A DNA stretch of 64,000 nucleotides from Clostridium sp. AN503 (GTDB lineage Bacteria > Bacillota > Clostridia > Lachnospirales > Lachnospiraceae), in NCBI RefSeq assembly GCF_040719375.1, contig NZ_JBFDTP010000001.1:310001-374000 (forward strand), given 5' to 3'. The notes beneath the pieces are model-generated. The model was given only the letters and a program-made list of their open reading frames with translations, ran no database searches and was not told the origin of the DNA. Numbering within the stretch: position 1 is the stretch's first letter; every line of letters starts with the position of its first letter. Position numbers and translations under genes: made by a program. Shown piece after piece: positions 51,061 to 59,360 of the stretch.

Positions 51061-51960
51061 CTACGGCGCCGCCGGAGCCGAAGACTGTGACGGCATCGGC
51101 AGCCCCTGACCATCCTGGACCGGCACCAGCGGGGGCACATTTTTATCGGTCCCTTCCACGACCTTCCCATCCTCGTCCACCTCTACTGCATACAAAAGGG
51201 TCCTGGCGTCGTTCAGTTCATAGCTGCAGGTCACCAGCACAAACATGGAATCCACCGGCACCTCCGGGATTTCGGCAAAACTGCAGGGCGCCAGCCGTTC
51301 ATCCAGCCACTTGTCAAAGGATTCCCGGGACGCAAATCTGGTCTTCCGCACAATCCCGTTTGAATCGGCATAATAACAGGCCACCGCTTTTAAATGGATC
51401 GTGCGCTCCGGCGTATAGATCTCAAAATACTGGTGGTCTTTAAAGAATTCTTCTTCTTTAAACTTCACCACATCCTTAAACATGGAGCCGTCCTTCATAT
51501 GATGCCCATAAACAGGGTTATTCCATCCGGAAAAATCGGACCGGCTGTCGCAATCCAGATAGACTGTACCGTATATGCTGTCCTTTCCCTCAAAATCCGT
51601 GTGCAGGTATTTCTCATTGTCCGCCGCCTGCACAATGGGATAATCGATCCTCGTATCCGGTATCCGGATCCACCCCACCGTATCCGGGTTCTCCGCCTGC
51701 AGCGCCTCGAAATCGATCGGCGATACATAGGGAGCTTCTGTCTCCGGCTCCTGGGCCTGCGTAATACTTTCACTTTCGCTCTCTGTCTCCTCTGATGTCT
51801 GGGATGCCAGCTGCGCCAGGCTCTCCTCCTGCTCCTTCTGCCGCCGGGCTGCCGCCTGCTCTCTGATATAACCGATACCGCTGACAACCATCACCAACAG
51901 CAGGATTCCTATGATAATATTGCGGACGGAGAGTACCTTCCGCTTTTTTTCTTTGTCCAT
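51061..51960 (-). CDS. Class B sortase
   Basis: A 299-residue membrane-anchored transpeptidase. One membrane segment (about 13-30) is followed by an acidic, Gln/Glu-rich linker (about 35-75) and the sortase domain. WNNPVYGHHMKDGSMF has the catalytic His, FVLVTCSYEL the catalytic Cys, and NDARTLLYAV the catalytic Arg. The KFKEEEFFKDHQYFEIYTPE helix is typical of class B. A short Pro/Ser tail follows. It joins sorting-signal proteins to the wall or pili. No protein in this window has a sorting signal, so its substrate lies elsewhere. AGGAGG precedes the start. Confidence 0.9.
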   Translation of the reverse strand: MDKEKKRKVLSVRNIIIGILLLVMVVSGIGYIREQAAARRQKEQEESLAQLASQTSEETESESESITQAQEPETEAPYVSPIDFEALQAENPDTVGWIRIPDTRIDYPIVQAADNEKYLHTDFEGKDSIYGTVYLDCDSRSDFSGWNNPVYGHHMKDGSMFKDVVKFKEEEFFKDHQYFEIYTPERTIHLKAVACYYADSNGIVRKTRFASRESFDKWLDERLAPCSFAEIPEVPVDSMFVLVTCSYELNDARTLLYAVEVDEDGKVVEGTDKNVPPLVPVQDGQGLPMPSQSSAPAAP

Positions 51961-52201
51961 ATCTTAATCCTCCTACGGATTTTCTTTCCTAGATTATAAC
52001 CGAAGCCCCCTGCAGATACAACTATTTTTCCATTAGATGGATATATTAGCCTCAAATTCCATAAAAAAGATAAAAATTAAAAATTTTCATATTTCTCTGG
52101 ACTTATTTGTTATTTTTTTATATGATAAAGATAATCAAGGTTACAATGTTTTTATTTGTAGTTACATAACGAGGCAAAGTATAGCAGAAAGAGGGATTTA
52201 C

Positions 52202-53419
52202 ATGAATAACATAGAAAACATCACCGCATCCGTCCAGATGCTCGGCGGATTCCACCTGACTATCAACGGCATTACCATCAGCGACAGGAGCAGCCAGGCA
52301 AAAAAACCCTGGAGCATCCTGGAGTACCTGATCACCTTCCACAACCGCGAGATCGCCTGCAGCGAACTGATCGACCTGATCTGGTCCACCAAAGAGAGCG
52401 CCAATCCAAACGGCGCTTTAAAGACGCTTATGTTCCGCAGCCGGAAGCTGTTGGAGCCATTTGGTCTGCCCACCCATCAGCTCATCATTCAAAAGAGCGG
52501 TACTTACGCATGGAATCCTGAGATCAGGCTGACGGTAGATACGGATCAGTTTGAGGAGCTGTGCAAGCAGAGCAAGGCCGATTCTCTCACACGGGAACAG
52601 CGTCTGGAGCTTTTGATGAAGGCGCTCGACCTGTACAAAGGGGATTTCCTGCCCAAATCCTCCTGGGAGGCCTGGGCGCTTCCCATCAGCACATTTTATC
52701 ACTCCATGTACCTTCAGGCCGCCCACACAGCGATCGATCTGCTGCTGGATCAGGCGGACTGGACGCGCATCATCGGACTGTGCCAGCGCGCTCTGGCAGT
52801 GGAGCCTTTTGATGAGGATTTCCATTATTACCTGATCTATTCTTTATTCAACAACCGGGAACAGAACCAGGCGCTGGAGCATTACCAGCACATGACGAAT
52901 CTTTTTTACAATGAGTTTGCCATCACGCCGTCCCAGCGGCTGAAGGACTTATATAAGATGATCCGCAACCAGGAACACGGCATCACCACGGATCTGTCCA
53001 TCATACAGGAATCCATGCGGGAAGCACAGCGGTGTGACGGCGCATATTTTTGTGAATTTTCCGTTTTCCAGGATATATACCAGTTGGAGCAGCGCTCTAT
53101 CGAGCGCACCGGAGATTCGGTCTTCCTCTGCCTGCTGACGCTTCAGGACGAACACGGGGACCTGCCGAAGCTCTCTGTCATGACCCGCGGAATGAATCAT
53201 TTGCAGGCGTCTATCCAGTCCTCTCTGCGCCGCGGGGATGCCTATACCCGGTACAGCGTCAGCCAATATATGATCATGCTGCCCACCGCCTCCTATGAGA
53301 ATGGGGAAATGGTCATAGCACGCATTGTACGGAACTTTAAAAAGGCTTATACACGCAAGGACTTAACAGTCAGTTTTTCTCTGCAGCCGATCGTTCCGGA
53401 TATAGAAGATATACACTAG
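52202..53419 (+). CDS. BTAD-domain transcriptional regulator
   Basis: A 405-residue protein. An N-terminal OmpR-type winged helix (about 10-100: SQAKKPWSILEYLITFHN, ALKTLMFRSRKLL) is followed by a bacterial transcriptional activator (BTAD) domain of TPR-like helices (about 105-250: FEELCKQSK, ALDLYKGDFLPKSSWEAW, RALAVEPFDEDFHYYLIY). The last 130 residues (RRGDAYTRYSVSQYMIMLP) look like a worn GGDEF-like domain without the catalytic motif. ATG 52202 fits the start of the domain; the open frame before it is AT-rich leader. Its target is unknown; the convergent triple-repeat gene and the sortase are neighbours. Confidence 0.8.
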   Translation: MNNIENITASVQMLGGFHLTINGITISDRSSQAKKPWSILEYLITFHNREIACSELIDLIWSTKESANPNGALKTLMFRSRKLLEPFGLPTHQLIIQKSGTYAWNPEIRLTVDTDQFEELCKQSKADSLTREQRLELLMKALDLYKGDFLPKSSWEAWALPISTFYHSMYLQAAHTAIDLLLDQADWTRIIGLCQRALAVEPFDEDFHYYLIYSLFNNREQNQALEHYQHMTNLFYNEFAITPSQRLKDLYKMIRNQEHGITTDLSIIQESMREAQRCDGAYFCEFSVFQDIYQLEQRSIERTGDSVFLCLLTLQDEHGDLPKLSVMTRGMNHLQASIQSSLRRGDAYTRYSVSQYMIMLPTASYENGEMVIARIVRNFKKAYTRKDLTVSFSLQPIVPDIEDIH

Positions 53420-53424
53420 CATGC

Positions 53425-53460
53425 AAAAACCAGCGGGCGCTTCCGTTCCGCTGGTTTTCT
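53425..53460. terminator. Terminator between the BTAD regulator and the triple-repeat protein
   Basis: AAAACCAGCGG and CCGCTGGTTTT form an 11-bp stem with A and T ends, able to work on both strands. Confidence 0.85.
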
Positions 53461-53496
53461 CTTCATTGATATCTAAGACTATTCAGGAGCGTCATC

Positions 53497-54234
53497 TCAC
53501 CCGGCCGACTCTTCCCACTCTTCTTCATCCCGGGCCGCTTCCCCGATCAGCTGCACCAGCTCCAGGAAACTGCGGAATGACTGCTGACAGTTCCTCTCTT
53601 TCCAGTAGAGGACTCCCTGACAGGCATGATGCTCAAAAAACATCAGTCTGAGCAGAAACGTATTCCTACGGCCACCGCAAAACACCTGGCAGACCGCAAC
53701 ATTCGGAAGAATCTCCTGGATGCACGGCCAGGACTGGCTGTCCGTAAGGACAAGGGGCAGATAGCGCTCAATGATCTGCCGGCATCTCTCCTCCCGCTGC
53801 ATATCAGGAGCAGCCATACCGGAATCCAGATATTCCACAAGCTCCAAAAAACTGTGGAACGCAAAACGCTGTCCGTTCTTTCTGTCATACAGGGTTCCCT
53901 GCCAGCTGGCATTCTGCCGGTGCCGGATCCGAAGAAGGTAAGTACCCTCGGCGCCTTCACGCCAGGCCAGCTTCTCCCCGCACTTTTTCTGCTCTGCCGA
54001 CCGGTTTCGTGCTCTCCCGAAAAAGCGCTTCTTCATCACTTCCCCCGGATAATGTATCTGTCCCAATATCTGTTCCACAACTTCCGTCATCTCCAAAAAG
54101 CTGCCAAAATGCCAGCCCTGGTGTGATGCGCCGTGAAACAGCATACCATCCACGCCATCCTCGCCTCTGCGGTCCACCGCAACGGTAAAGATCCGTTCTT
54201 CCTCACTTAATCTGCTTCTAACCGAAATTGCCAT
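53497..54234 (-). CDS. Hypothetical protein with three internal repeats
   Basis: A 245-residue soluble protein that I do not recognise. It contains three copies of a unit of about 44 residues at 14-57, 97-140 and 191-234. Each starts with a beta-like stretch (for example TYLLRIRHRQNASWQGTLY) and ends with a helix of the form F.SFLE(L/M)(T/V). Between copies 1 and 2 is a basic linker (KKRFFGRARNRS). GGGGGA precedes the start. It is convergent with the BTAD regulator and precedes prfA on the same strand but is separated by over 100 bases. A small regulatory or scaffold role is possible. Confidence 0.75.
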   Translation of the reverse strand: MAISVRSRLSEEERIFTVAVDRRGEDGVDGMLFHGASHQGWHFGSFLEMTEVVEQILGQIHYPGEVMKKRFFGRARNRSAEQKKCGEKLAWREGAEGTYLLRIRHRQNASWQGTLYDRKNGQRFAFHSFLELVEYLDSGMAAPDMQREERCRQIIERYLPLVLTDSQSWPCIQEILPNVAVCQVFCGGRRNTFLLRLMFFEHHACQGVLYWKERNCQQSFRSFLELVQLIGEAARDEEEWEESAG

Positions 54235-54351
54235 ATGGCTTCCCCCGTCCGTCTTATCTGCCAGTTTACTGACTTTATTATAGCGGACAGCGGTTACAAT
54301 CCGGTTACGTTTTATACTTTTATTATATTTCTATCAGATTCATGCAATCCA

Positions 54352-55428
54352 TTATGCAACTTCATTCATCTTTGCCAGCTTTGCGGCCTGGTCGGCAGCG
54401 ATGCAGGCATCCAGGATCTCCTGTATATCACCGTTCATGATCTTATCTAACTTGTACAGGGTCAGATTGATCCGGTGATCGGTGACACGGCCCTGTGGGA
54501 AATTGTAGGTGCGGATCTTCTCGGAACGGTCTCCGGTCCCGATCTGGCTGCGGCGCTCCGCCGCCTCCGCGTTCATCTTTTTTTCCATCTCTAAGTCGTA
54601 CAGCTTGGATCGCAGAAGGCGGAACGCCTTTTCCTTGTTCTGGAGCTGGGACTTCTCCGTCTGGCTGTAGATCACGATCCCTGTAGGGTTGTGGGTCAGA
54701 CGCACGGCGGAATCCGTGGTATTGACACACTGTCCGCCGTTGCCGGACGCGCGCATGACGTCGATGCGGCAGTCGTTCATATCGATCTGGATATCCACTT
54801 CCTCTGCTTCCGGCATCACTGCAACCGTCGCAGTGGAGGTATGGATCCGACCGCCTGATTCCGTCTCCGGAACACGCTGCACCCGGTGCACACCACTCTC
54901 GTATTTCAGTTTGGAATAAGCGCCCTTGCCCGTGATCATGGCCTGGACTTCTTTAAATCCGCCAATGCCGCTCTCACTCAAGCTGATGATCTCTACCTTC
55001 CAGCGCTGTGCCTCCGCATAGTTCACATACATACGGTACAGCTCCGCAGCAAACAGAGCCGCCTCATCGCCGCCTGCTCCTGCACGGATCTCCAGGATGA
55101 TGTTCTTGTCATCGTTGGGGTCCTTGGGCAGCAGCAGGATCTTAAGCTCCTGCTCTAAGTCCTCCACGCGCTTCCTGGCGTCTGAAAGCTCCTCTTTTGC
55201 CAGTTCCCGCATCTCCTCGTCGCTCTCCTCATCAAGAAGCGCCAGGCTGTCCTCGATGTCCTGCTTTGCCTTTTTGTATGCCCTGTATGCTTCCACGATA
55301 GGCGTTAAGTCTGCCTGCTCCTTCATAAGCCTGCGGAATCGGTTCTGGTTCTCCGTCACATTCGGCTCATTCAGCTCCTGCATGATCTCCTCAAAATGGA
55401 TCAGAATATCCTCTAATTTATCAAACAT
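54352..55428 (-). CDS. prfA: Peptide chain release factor 1
   Basis: A 358-residue RF1. The GGQ loop is present as GNGGQCVNTTDSAVRL at about residue 230. The N-terminal coiled domain and ILEIRAGAGGDEAALFA segment are typical, and the codon-recognition region (PETESGGRIHTS) carries the RF1-type residues. It ends translation at UAA and UAG. It is part of the rho-rpmE-DUF1385-prmC-prfA run on the minus strand, 14 bases after prmC, the enzyme that methylates its GGQ glutamine. The loop reads GNGGQC where GAGGQH is more common. Confidence 0.93.
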   Translation of the reverse strand: MFDKLEDILIHFEEIMQELNEPNVTENQNRFRRLMKEQADLTPIVEAYRAYKKAKQDIEDSLALLDEESDEEMRELAKEELSDARKRVEDLEQELKILLLPKDPNDDKNIILEIRAGAGGDEAALFAAELYRMYVNYAEAQRWKVEIISLSESGIGGFKEVQAMITGKGAYSKLKYESGVHRVQRVPETESGGRIHTSTATVAVMPEAEEVDIQIDMNDCRIDVMRASGNGGQCVNTTDSAVRLTHNPTGIVIYSQTEKSQLQNKEKAFRLLRSKLYDLEMEKKMNAEAAERRSQIGTGDRSEKIRTYNFPQGRVTDHRINLTLYKLDKIMNGDIQEILDACIAADQAAKLAKMNEVA

Positions 55429-55442
55429 GGGGGTCCTCCTGT

Positions 55443-56375
55443 TTATTCTCCTGTATCTACATGTTCCTGACGCGTTCCCGGCCAGACTGCGCTGACCACC
55501 CGGTCCTTGCCGGGCAGATCCCTGTATACCCGCACCTTTTGAAATCCGGCCTCTTCCAAAAGTTCTTTAACCGCGGCTCCCTGGTCATATCCGATCTCCA
55601 GATAAAGATGCCCGCCGTCACTTAAATGCGCCCCTGCGCCTGACGCGATCCTGCGGTAAAATTGTAAACCGTCTTCCGTTCCGTCCAGGGCCAGCAGCGG
55701 TTCGTGATCCCGCACCTCCGGTTCCAGAGTCTTTATGACCTCCGTGGGAATGTAAGGCGGGTTAGATATGATGACGTCAAACCTGCCTGAAAGCGCATGA
55801 TCCGAAGCTTCAATGCCTGATGCCTCACAGTCCAGCGCATCAAACAGATCCCCCTGCAGGAACCGGATCTCATTACCTTCGCCCAGCAGGGCATCTGCGT
55901 TCCTTCTCGCTGTCCTGAGCGCTTCCGGGGAGATATCTGTGGCTGTCACCGAAGCGTAACCGCCCATCACTGCCAGGCTGACCGCGATACAGCCAGAACC
56001 TGTACACAGATCCAGCACCCTGTCAGACCTGTCCTTCTGTTCCTCAAGCACCAGCTCCACCAGGGTTTCCGTATCCTGCCTGGGGATCAGCACATGTTCA
56101 TTTACATAAAATGTCATTCCCATAAAGTCCTGAGTCCCCAGAATATGCTGTACAGGGCATCGGTTTTTCCGCATTTGGATCATGCCGCGGTATCTCTCCA
56201 TACAGGAAGCATTGGCGCTGTTCTCTTCCATTTCCTGAAGACGGTTCAAAAGATAATGCGCCGTATCCAGGGAAAATGCCGTCAGGAGAAGCTGCCTGGC
56301 GTCGGTCTCCGCATCCGGGTCACCCGCCAGTAAAAGCTCCTGGGCGCCCTCTGTAAAAAGCTGGAACAGGGTCAT
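55443..56375 (-). CDS. prmC: Release factor glutamine methyltransferase
   Basis: A 310-residue SAM-dependent enzyme. The N-terminal helical domain (about 1-85) recognises the release factor. VLDLCTGSGCIAVSLA binds SAM and IISNPPYIPTEV is the NPPY catalytic motif. It methylates the GGQ glutamine of RF1/RF2. The start overlaps the stop of the DUF1385 gene by 4 bases, so translation is coupled. Confidence 0.93.
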   Translation of the reverse strand: MTLFQLFTEGAQELLLAGDPDAETDARQLLLTAFSLDTAHYLLNRLQEMEENSANASCMERYRGMIQMRKNRCPVQHILGTQDFMGMTFYVNEHVLIPRQDTETLVELVLEEQKDRSDRVLDLCTGSGCIAVSLAVMGGYASVTATDISPEALRTARRNADALLGEGNEIRFLQGDLFDALDCEASGIEASDHALSGRFDVIISNPPYIPTEVIKTLEPEVRDHEPLLALDGTEDGLQFYRRIASGAGAHLSDGGHLYLEIGYDQGAAVKELLEEAGFQKVRVYRDLPGKDRVVSAVWPGTRQEHVDTGE

Positions 56376-57319
56376 GGCTGGATCTCCGTTTCCGGGAAAT
56401 TCTCCCGCAGATATGCCTTCCAGTCAAATACCGCTTCTACCGCCTCGATCGCCACCTCGATCATGCTGTCATCCGGCTCCTTGGTAGTCAGATTCTGCAT
56501 CCACATCCCCGGCTTGCTGAGGAAATTCACAAGCGCGCTGTCGCTGCGCCCCGCCAGACGCAGAAACTCGTAGGACACGCCGGCGATCACCGGGATCAGC
56601 ACGATGCGGCTGACGATCCGGAGCCATACATTGTCCACACGGATGACCATAAAGAACAGGATACTGATAATCATCACGATGATCAGGAAACTGGTCCCGC
56701 ACCGCTTGTGCTGCTTGGAACTTTCCCGCACATGCTCCACTGTCAGGGTCTTGCCGTGCTCTATGCAGTTGATGCATTTGTGCTCCGCGCCGTGGTACAT
56801 AAACGTCCGGCGGATATCCTCCATCCGGGAGATCAGCTTGATATATGCCACAAAGATCGCGATCCGGATCACGCCCTCCAAAACTGCCATCACCGTCTCC
56901 GACTGGATGACACGGCGGCAGGTATTTGCAATCACGAGGGGCAGCACCATGAAGATAGCGATCGCCATCAGGACCGAAAACACCATCACAAATCCCATCA
57001 GGACTTTTTCAAGCTTCTCGCCAAATACTTTGTTCAGCCACAGTTCAAACCTTCCCGGTTCCGAATCCTCATCATCCTCAAAAAAACTGGCTGAAAAGCT
57101 CAGCGTCCGCATCCCCAGGATCATGGAATCCGCAAAGCTGAACACACCGCGCACAAAAGGAAGGGCGAAAAACTTTACCTTCTCAGTCATGCTGACATAG
57201 GTATCCTTCTGGACTTCGATCTCACCGTCAGGCTTTCGCACCGCTGTGGCATAATTGTCTTTATTCTTCATCATAATTCCTTCAATGACGGCCTGGCCGC
57301 CGATACCGGAATATTTCAT
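56372..57319 (-). CDS. DUF1385 membrane protein
   Basis: A 315-residue protein with the family start MKYSGIGGQAVIEGIMMKN and the internal motif YHGAEHKCINCIEHG. Four hydrophobic segments lie around residues 105-130, 140-165, 215-235 and 240-260. The family is almost always found beside prmC and prfA in Clostridia and is of unknown function. AAAGGAG precedes ATG 57319. A terminator-like hairpin lies between rpmE and this gene, so part of its expression may come from readthrough. Confidence 0.88.
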   Translation of the reverse strand: MKYSGIGGQAVIEGIMMKNKDNYATAVRKPDGEIEVQKDTYVSMTEKVKFFALPFVRGVFSFADSMILGMRTLSFSASFFEDDEDSEPGRFELWLNKVFGEKLEKVLMGFVMVFSVLMAIAIFMVLPLVIANTCRRVIQSETVMAVLEGVIRIAIFVAYIKLISRMEDIRRTFMYHGAEHKCINCIEHGKTLTVEHVRESSKQHKRCGTSFLIIVMIISILFFMVIRVDNVWLRIVSRIVLIPVIAGVSYEFLRLAGRSDSALVNFLSKPGMWMQNLTTKEPDDSMIEVAIEAVEAVFDWKAYLRENFPETEIQP

Positions 57320-57330
57320 ATAATCTCCTT

Positions 57331-57379
57331 TAAAAAAGAAAGGTTGAGCCAAAGTGTCTCCACTTAAGTCTCAACCTTA
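57331..57379 (-). terminator. Terminator after rpmE
   Basis: AAGGTTGAG and CTCAACCTT form a stem followed on the minus strand by TTCTTTTTT, between rpmE and the DUF1385 gene. Confidence 0.75.
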
Positions 57380-57396
57380 CTTCGCTCTTGCTATGC

Positions 57397-57600
57397 TTAT
57401 GCGTTAACGCCGTATTTCCTATTGAACTTATCGATACGACCACGTGCGCTTGCAGCCTTCTGCTGGCCGGTGTAGAAAGAGTGGCACTTGGAGCAAACCT
57501 CCACGTGGATCTCCTTTTTGGTAGAACCGGTTACGAACTCGTTGCCGCAGTTGCAGGTTACCTTTGCCTGATAGTAAGCTGGATGGATTCCTTCTCTCAT
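57397..57600 (-). CDS. rpmE: 50S ribosomal protein L31
   Basis: A 67-residue protein with the L31 start MREGIHPAYYQAKVTCNCGN and the second pair VEVCSKCHSFYTG, so it is the zinc-binding (C+) form with all four cysteines. The end RIDKFNRKYG is typical. ATG 57600 is preferred because the GAGG site overlaps the longer GTG start at 57609. It has its own promoter. Confidence 0.95.
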   Translation of the reverse strand: MREGIHPAYYQAKVTCNCGNEFVTGSTKKEIHVEVCSKCHSFYTGQQKAASARGRIDKFNRKYGVNA

Positions 57601-57699
57601 GTCTTTCACCTCTTAACTTTTTCGATTATATCATTGTGATCATCTAACAGTCATCTGACGTACTGTTAAAATCACCTCACGTCTATAAACAGCTTTGTT

Positions 57700-57728
57700 A
57701 GTATAGCATAGAAGCCCGTTCTTTGCAA
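57700..57728 (-). promoter_or_regulatory. Promoter of rpmE
   Basis: TTGCAA, 17 bases, TATACT on the minus strand, about 100 bases before the rpmE start. Confidence 0.7.
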
Positions 57729-57736
57729 GAGATTTT

Positions 57737-59146
57737 TTAATAGAAACGGATTTTCTTTGCATTTTCCACAAATTCGCGGTTGTTCCTGGTTTTTGCAAAC
57801 AGATCCAGGACGCGCTCTACAGAATCTTCCGGTTTGAGGGTATTGGTGGCCTTGCGGATGATATCTACGGCCTCTGCTTCTTCTTTGGTCAGCAGCAGGT
57901 CGTCGCGGCGTGTGCCGGACTTCAAGATATCGATAGCCGGGAAGATACGCTTCTCGGACAGCTTGCGGTCTAATACCAGCTCCATGTTGCCGGTACCCTT
58001 GAACTCCTCGTAGATAACATCGTCCATACGGCTTCCGGTATCCACCAGGGCTGTCGCCAGGACAGTCAGGCTGCCGCCCTCACGCATATTACGCGCTGCG
58101 CCGAAAAACCGCTTCGGCATATGCAGGGCCGCCGGGTCGAGACCACCGGAAAGGGTTCTTCCGCTGGGCGGGACCACCAGGTTGTATGCCCGTGCCAGAC
58201 GGGTAATGCTGTCTAAGAGGATGATGACATCTCGTCCATGCTCCACCAGTCGCTTTGCACGCTCCACTACCATCTCGGAAACACGTTTGTGACGGTCAGG
58301 AAGTTCATCGAAGGTGGAGTAAATGACTTCTACATTATCCCCAACAACAGACTCCTTGATATCCGTAACCTCCTCAGGACGCTCATCGATCAGCAAAATG
58401 ATCAGATGCATGTCCGGATGATTGGTGGTGATCGCCTGAGCCACCTGCTTGAGCAGTGTGGTCTTACCTGCTTTTGGCGGGGATACTATCATACCACGCT
58501 GGCCCTTGCCGATCGGGGACAGCAGATCCAGCACACGCATGGCCATGGACGTATTGCCCGGAGTCTCCATATGCAGACGCTGATTCGGGAAAATCGGGGT
58601 CAGGTCCTCGAAATTCGGACGGCGTTCAATCACGCTGACCGGATACCCGTTGACATTGCGGATGTACAACAGGGCGGCAAACTTCTCTGCAGCCGTCTTG
58701 ATCCTACGGTTTCCGGAAATGATATCTCCGGTCTTTAAGTTGAAACGGCGGATCTGGGACGGCGCCACGTATACATCGTTCTCACCCGGCAGGAAGTTCT
58801 CGCACCGGATAAACCCGAATCCATCCGGCATAACCTCCAGAATACCGTTCGCCTCAATGCCGCTGTCAAGCTCTGCAACCTCCTGTGGGCTTAAGGATTC
58901 CGGCTGACGGGGGGCAGGTCTGGCCTGACGGCGGTCGCTGCTTTCTGTCTTCGTCTCAGTTGCCGGCGTACTGGTCTTGGGAGTCGGCGGCGCTACTGCC
59001 GTACGCACAATCTCCTCCTGCTCTGCAATCCTGCACAACTCGTCAATGATCTCTGCTTTGCGCATCGTGGCCGCTCCCTTTACCCCCTGGGCCTTTGCCA
59101 TCTCTTTTAACTGGGTGAGCGGTAATGTCTGTAATTTCTCTCGCAT
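57737..59146 (-). CDS. rho: Transcription termination factor Rho
   Basis: A 469-residue Rho. The N-terminal Rho_N helix domain (LTQLKEMAKAQGV) is followed by a low-complexity insert (about 50-95, rich in Thr, Pro, Glu), an RNA-binding cold-shock-like domain (GFIRCENFLPGENDVYVAPS) and the ATPase domain with Walker A SPPKAGKTTLLKQVA, Walker B VIILLDSITRLARAYN and the Q/R loops. It is a hexameric helicase that releases transcripts. GGAGAG lies before ATG 59146. The upstream region (59147-59360) includes a perfect 23-bp palindrome. Confidence 0.95.
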   Translation of the reverse strand: MREKLQTLPLTQLKEMAKAQGVKGAATMRKAEIIDELCRIAEQEEIVRTAVAPPTPKTSTPATETKTESSDRRQARPAPRQPESLSPQEVAELDSGIEANGILEVMPDGFGFIRCENFLPGENDVYVAPSQIRRFNLKTGDIISGNRRIKTAAEKFAALLYIRNVNGYPVSVIERRPNFEDLTPIFPNQRLHMETPGNTSMAMRVLDLLSPIGKGQRGMIVSPPKAGKTTLLKQVAQAITTNHPDMHLIILLIDERPEEVTDIKESVVGDNVEVIYSTFDELPDRHKRVSEMVVERAKRLVEHGRDVIILLDSITRLARAYNLVVPPSGRTLSGGLDPAALHMPKRFFGAARNMREGGSLTVLATALVDTGSRMDDVIYEEFKGTGNMELVLDRKLSEKRIFPAIDILKSGTRRDDLLLTKEEAEAVDIIRKATNTLKPEDSVERVLDLFAKTRNNREFVENAKKIRFY

Positions 59147-59278
59147 ATAATCTCTCCATTCCATTATTTATTTTATACATAACATTTGATTTCAGTTATA
59201 TTTTTTCTTTGTCTTTCAATTTCTCTTCCTAATAAGGGGTAATTAAAGATACCAGAAAATCCTGATCACGGATTTTTA

Positions 59279-59301
59279 GGGAACTGTGCGGCACAGTTCC
59301 C
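59279..59301. repeat. Perfect 23-bp palindrome between rho and rarA
   Basis: GGGAACTGTGC and GCACAGTTCCC are perfect arms around a single G. No T-run follows on either strand, so it is not a normal terminator. A minus-strand TATAAT at about 59322-59327 would put it in the rho leader. It could also be a dispersed repeat. Confidence 0.55.
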
Positions 59302-59360
59302 ATCCCGTATGCTAACATTATAAAACTATTTTCTGGAAAAAGAAAGTACTTTTTATGATT

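Noticed and set aside
51061..51960. Sortase as anchor of the surface proteins in this window
   Set aside because: None of the surface proteins has a C-terminal sorting motif with hydrophobic segment and basic tail; they end in soluble repeats.
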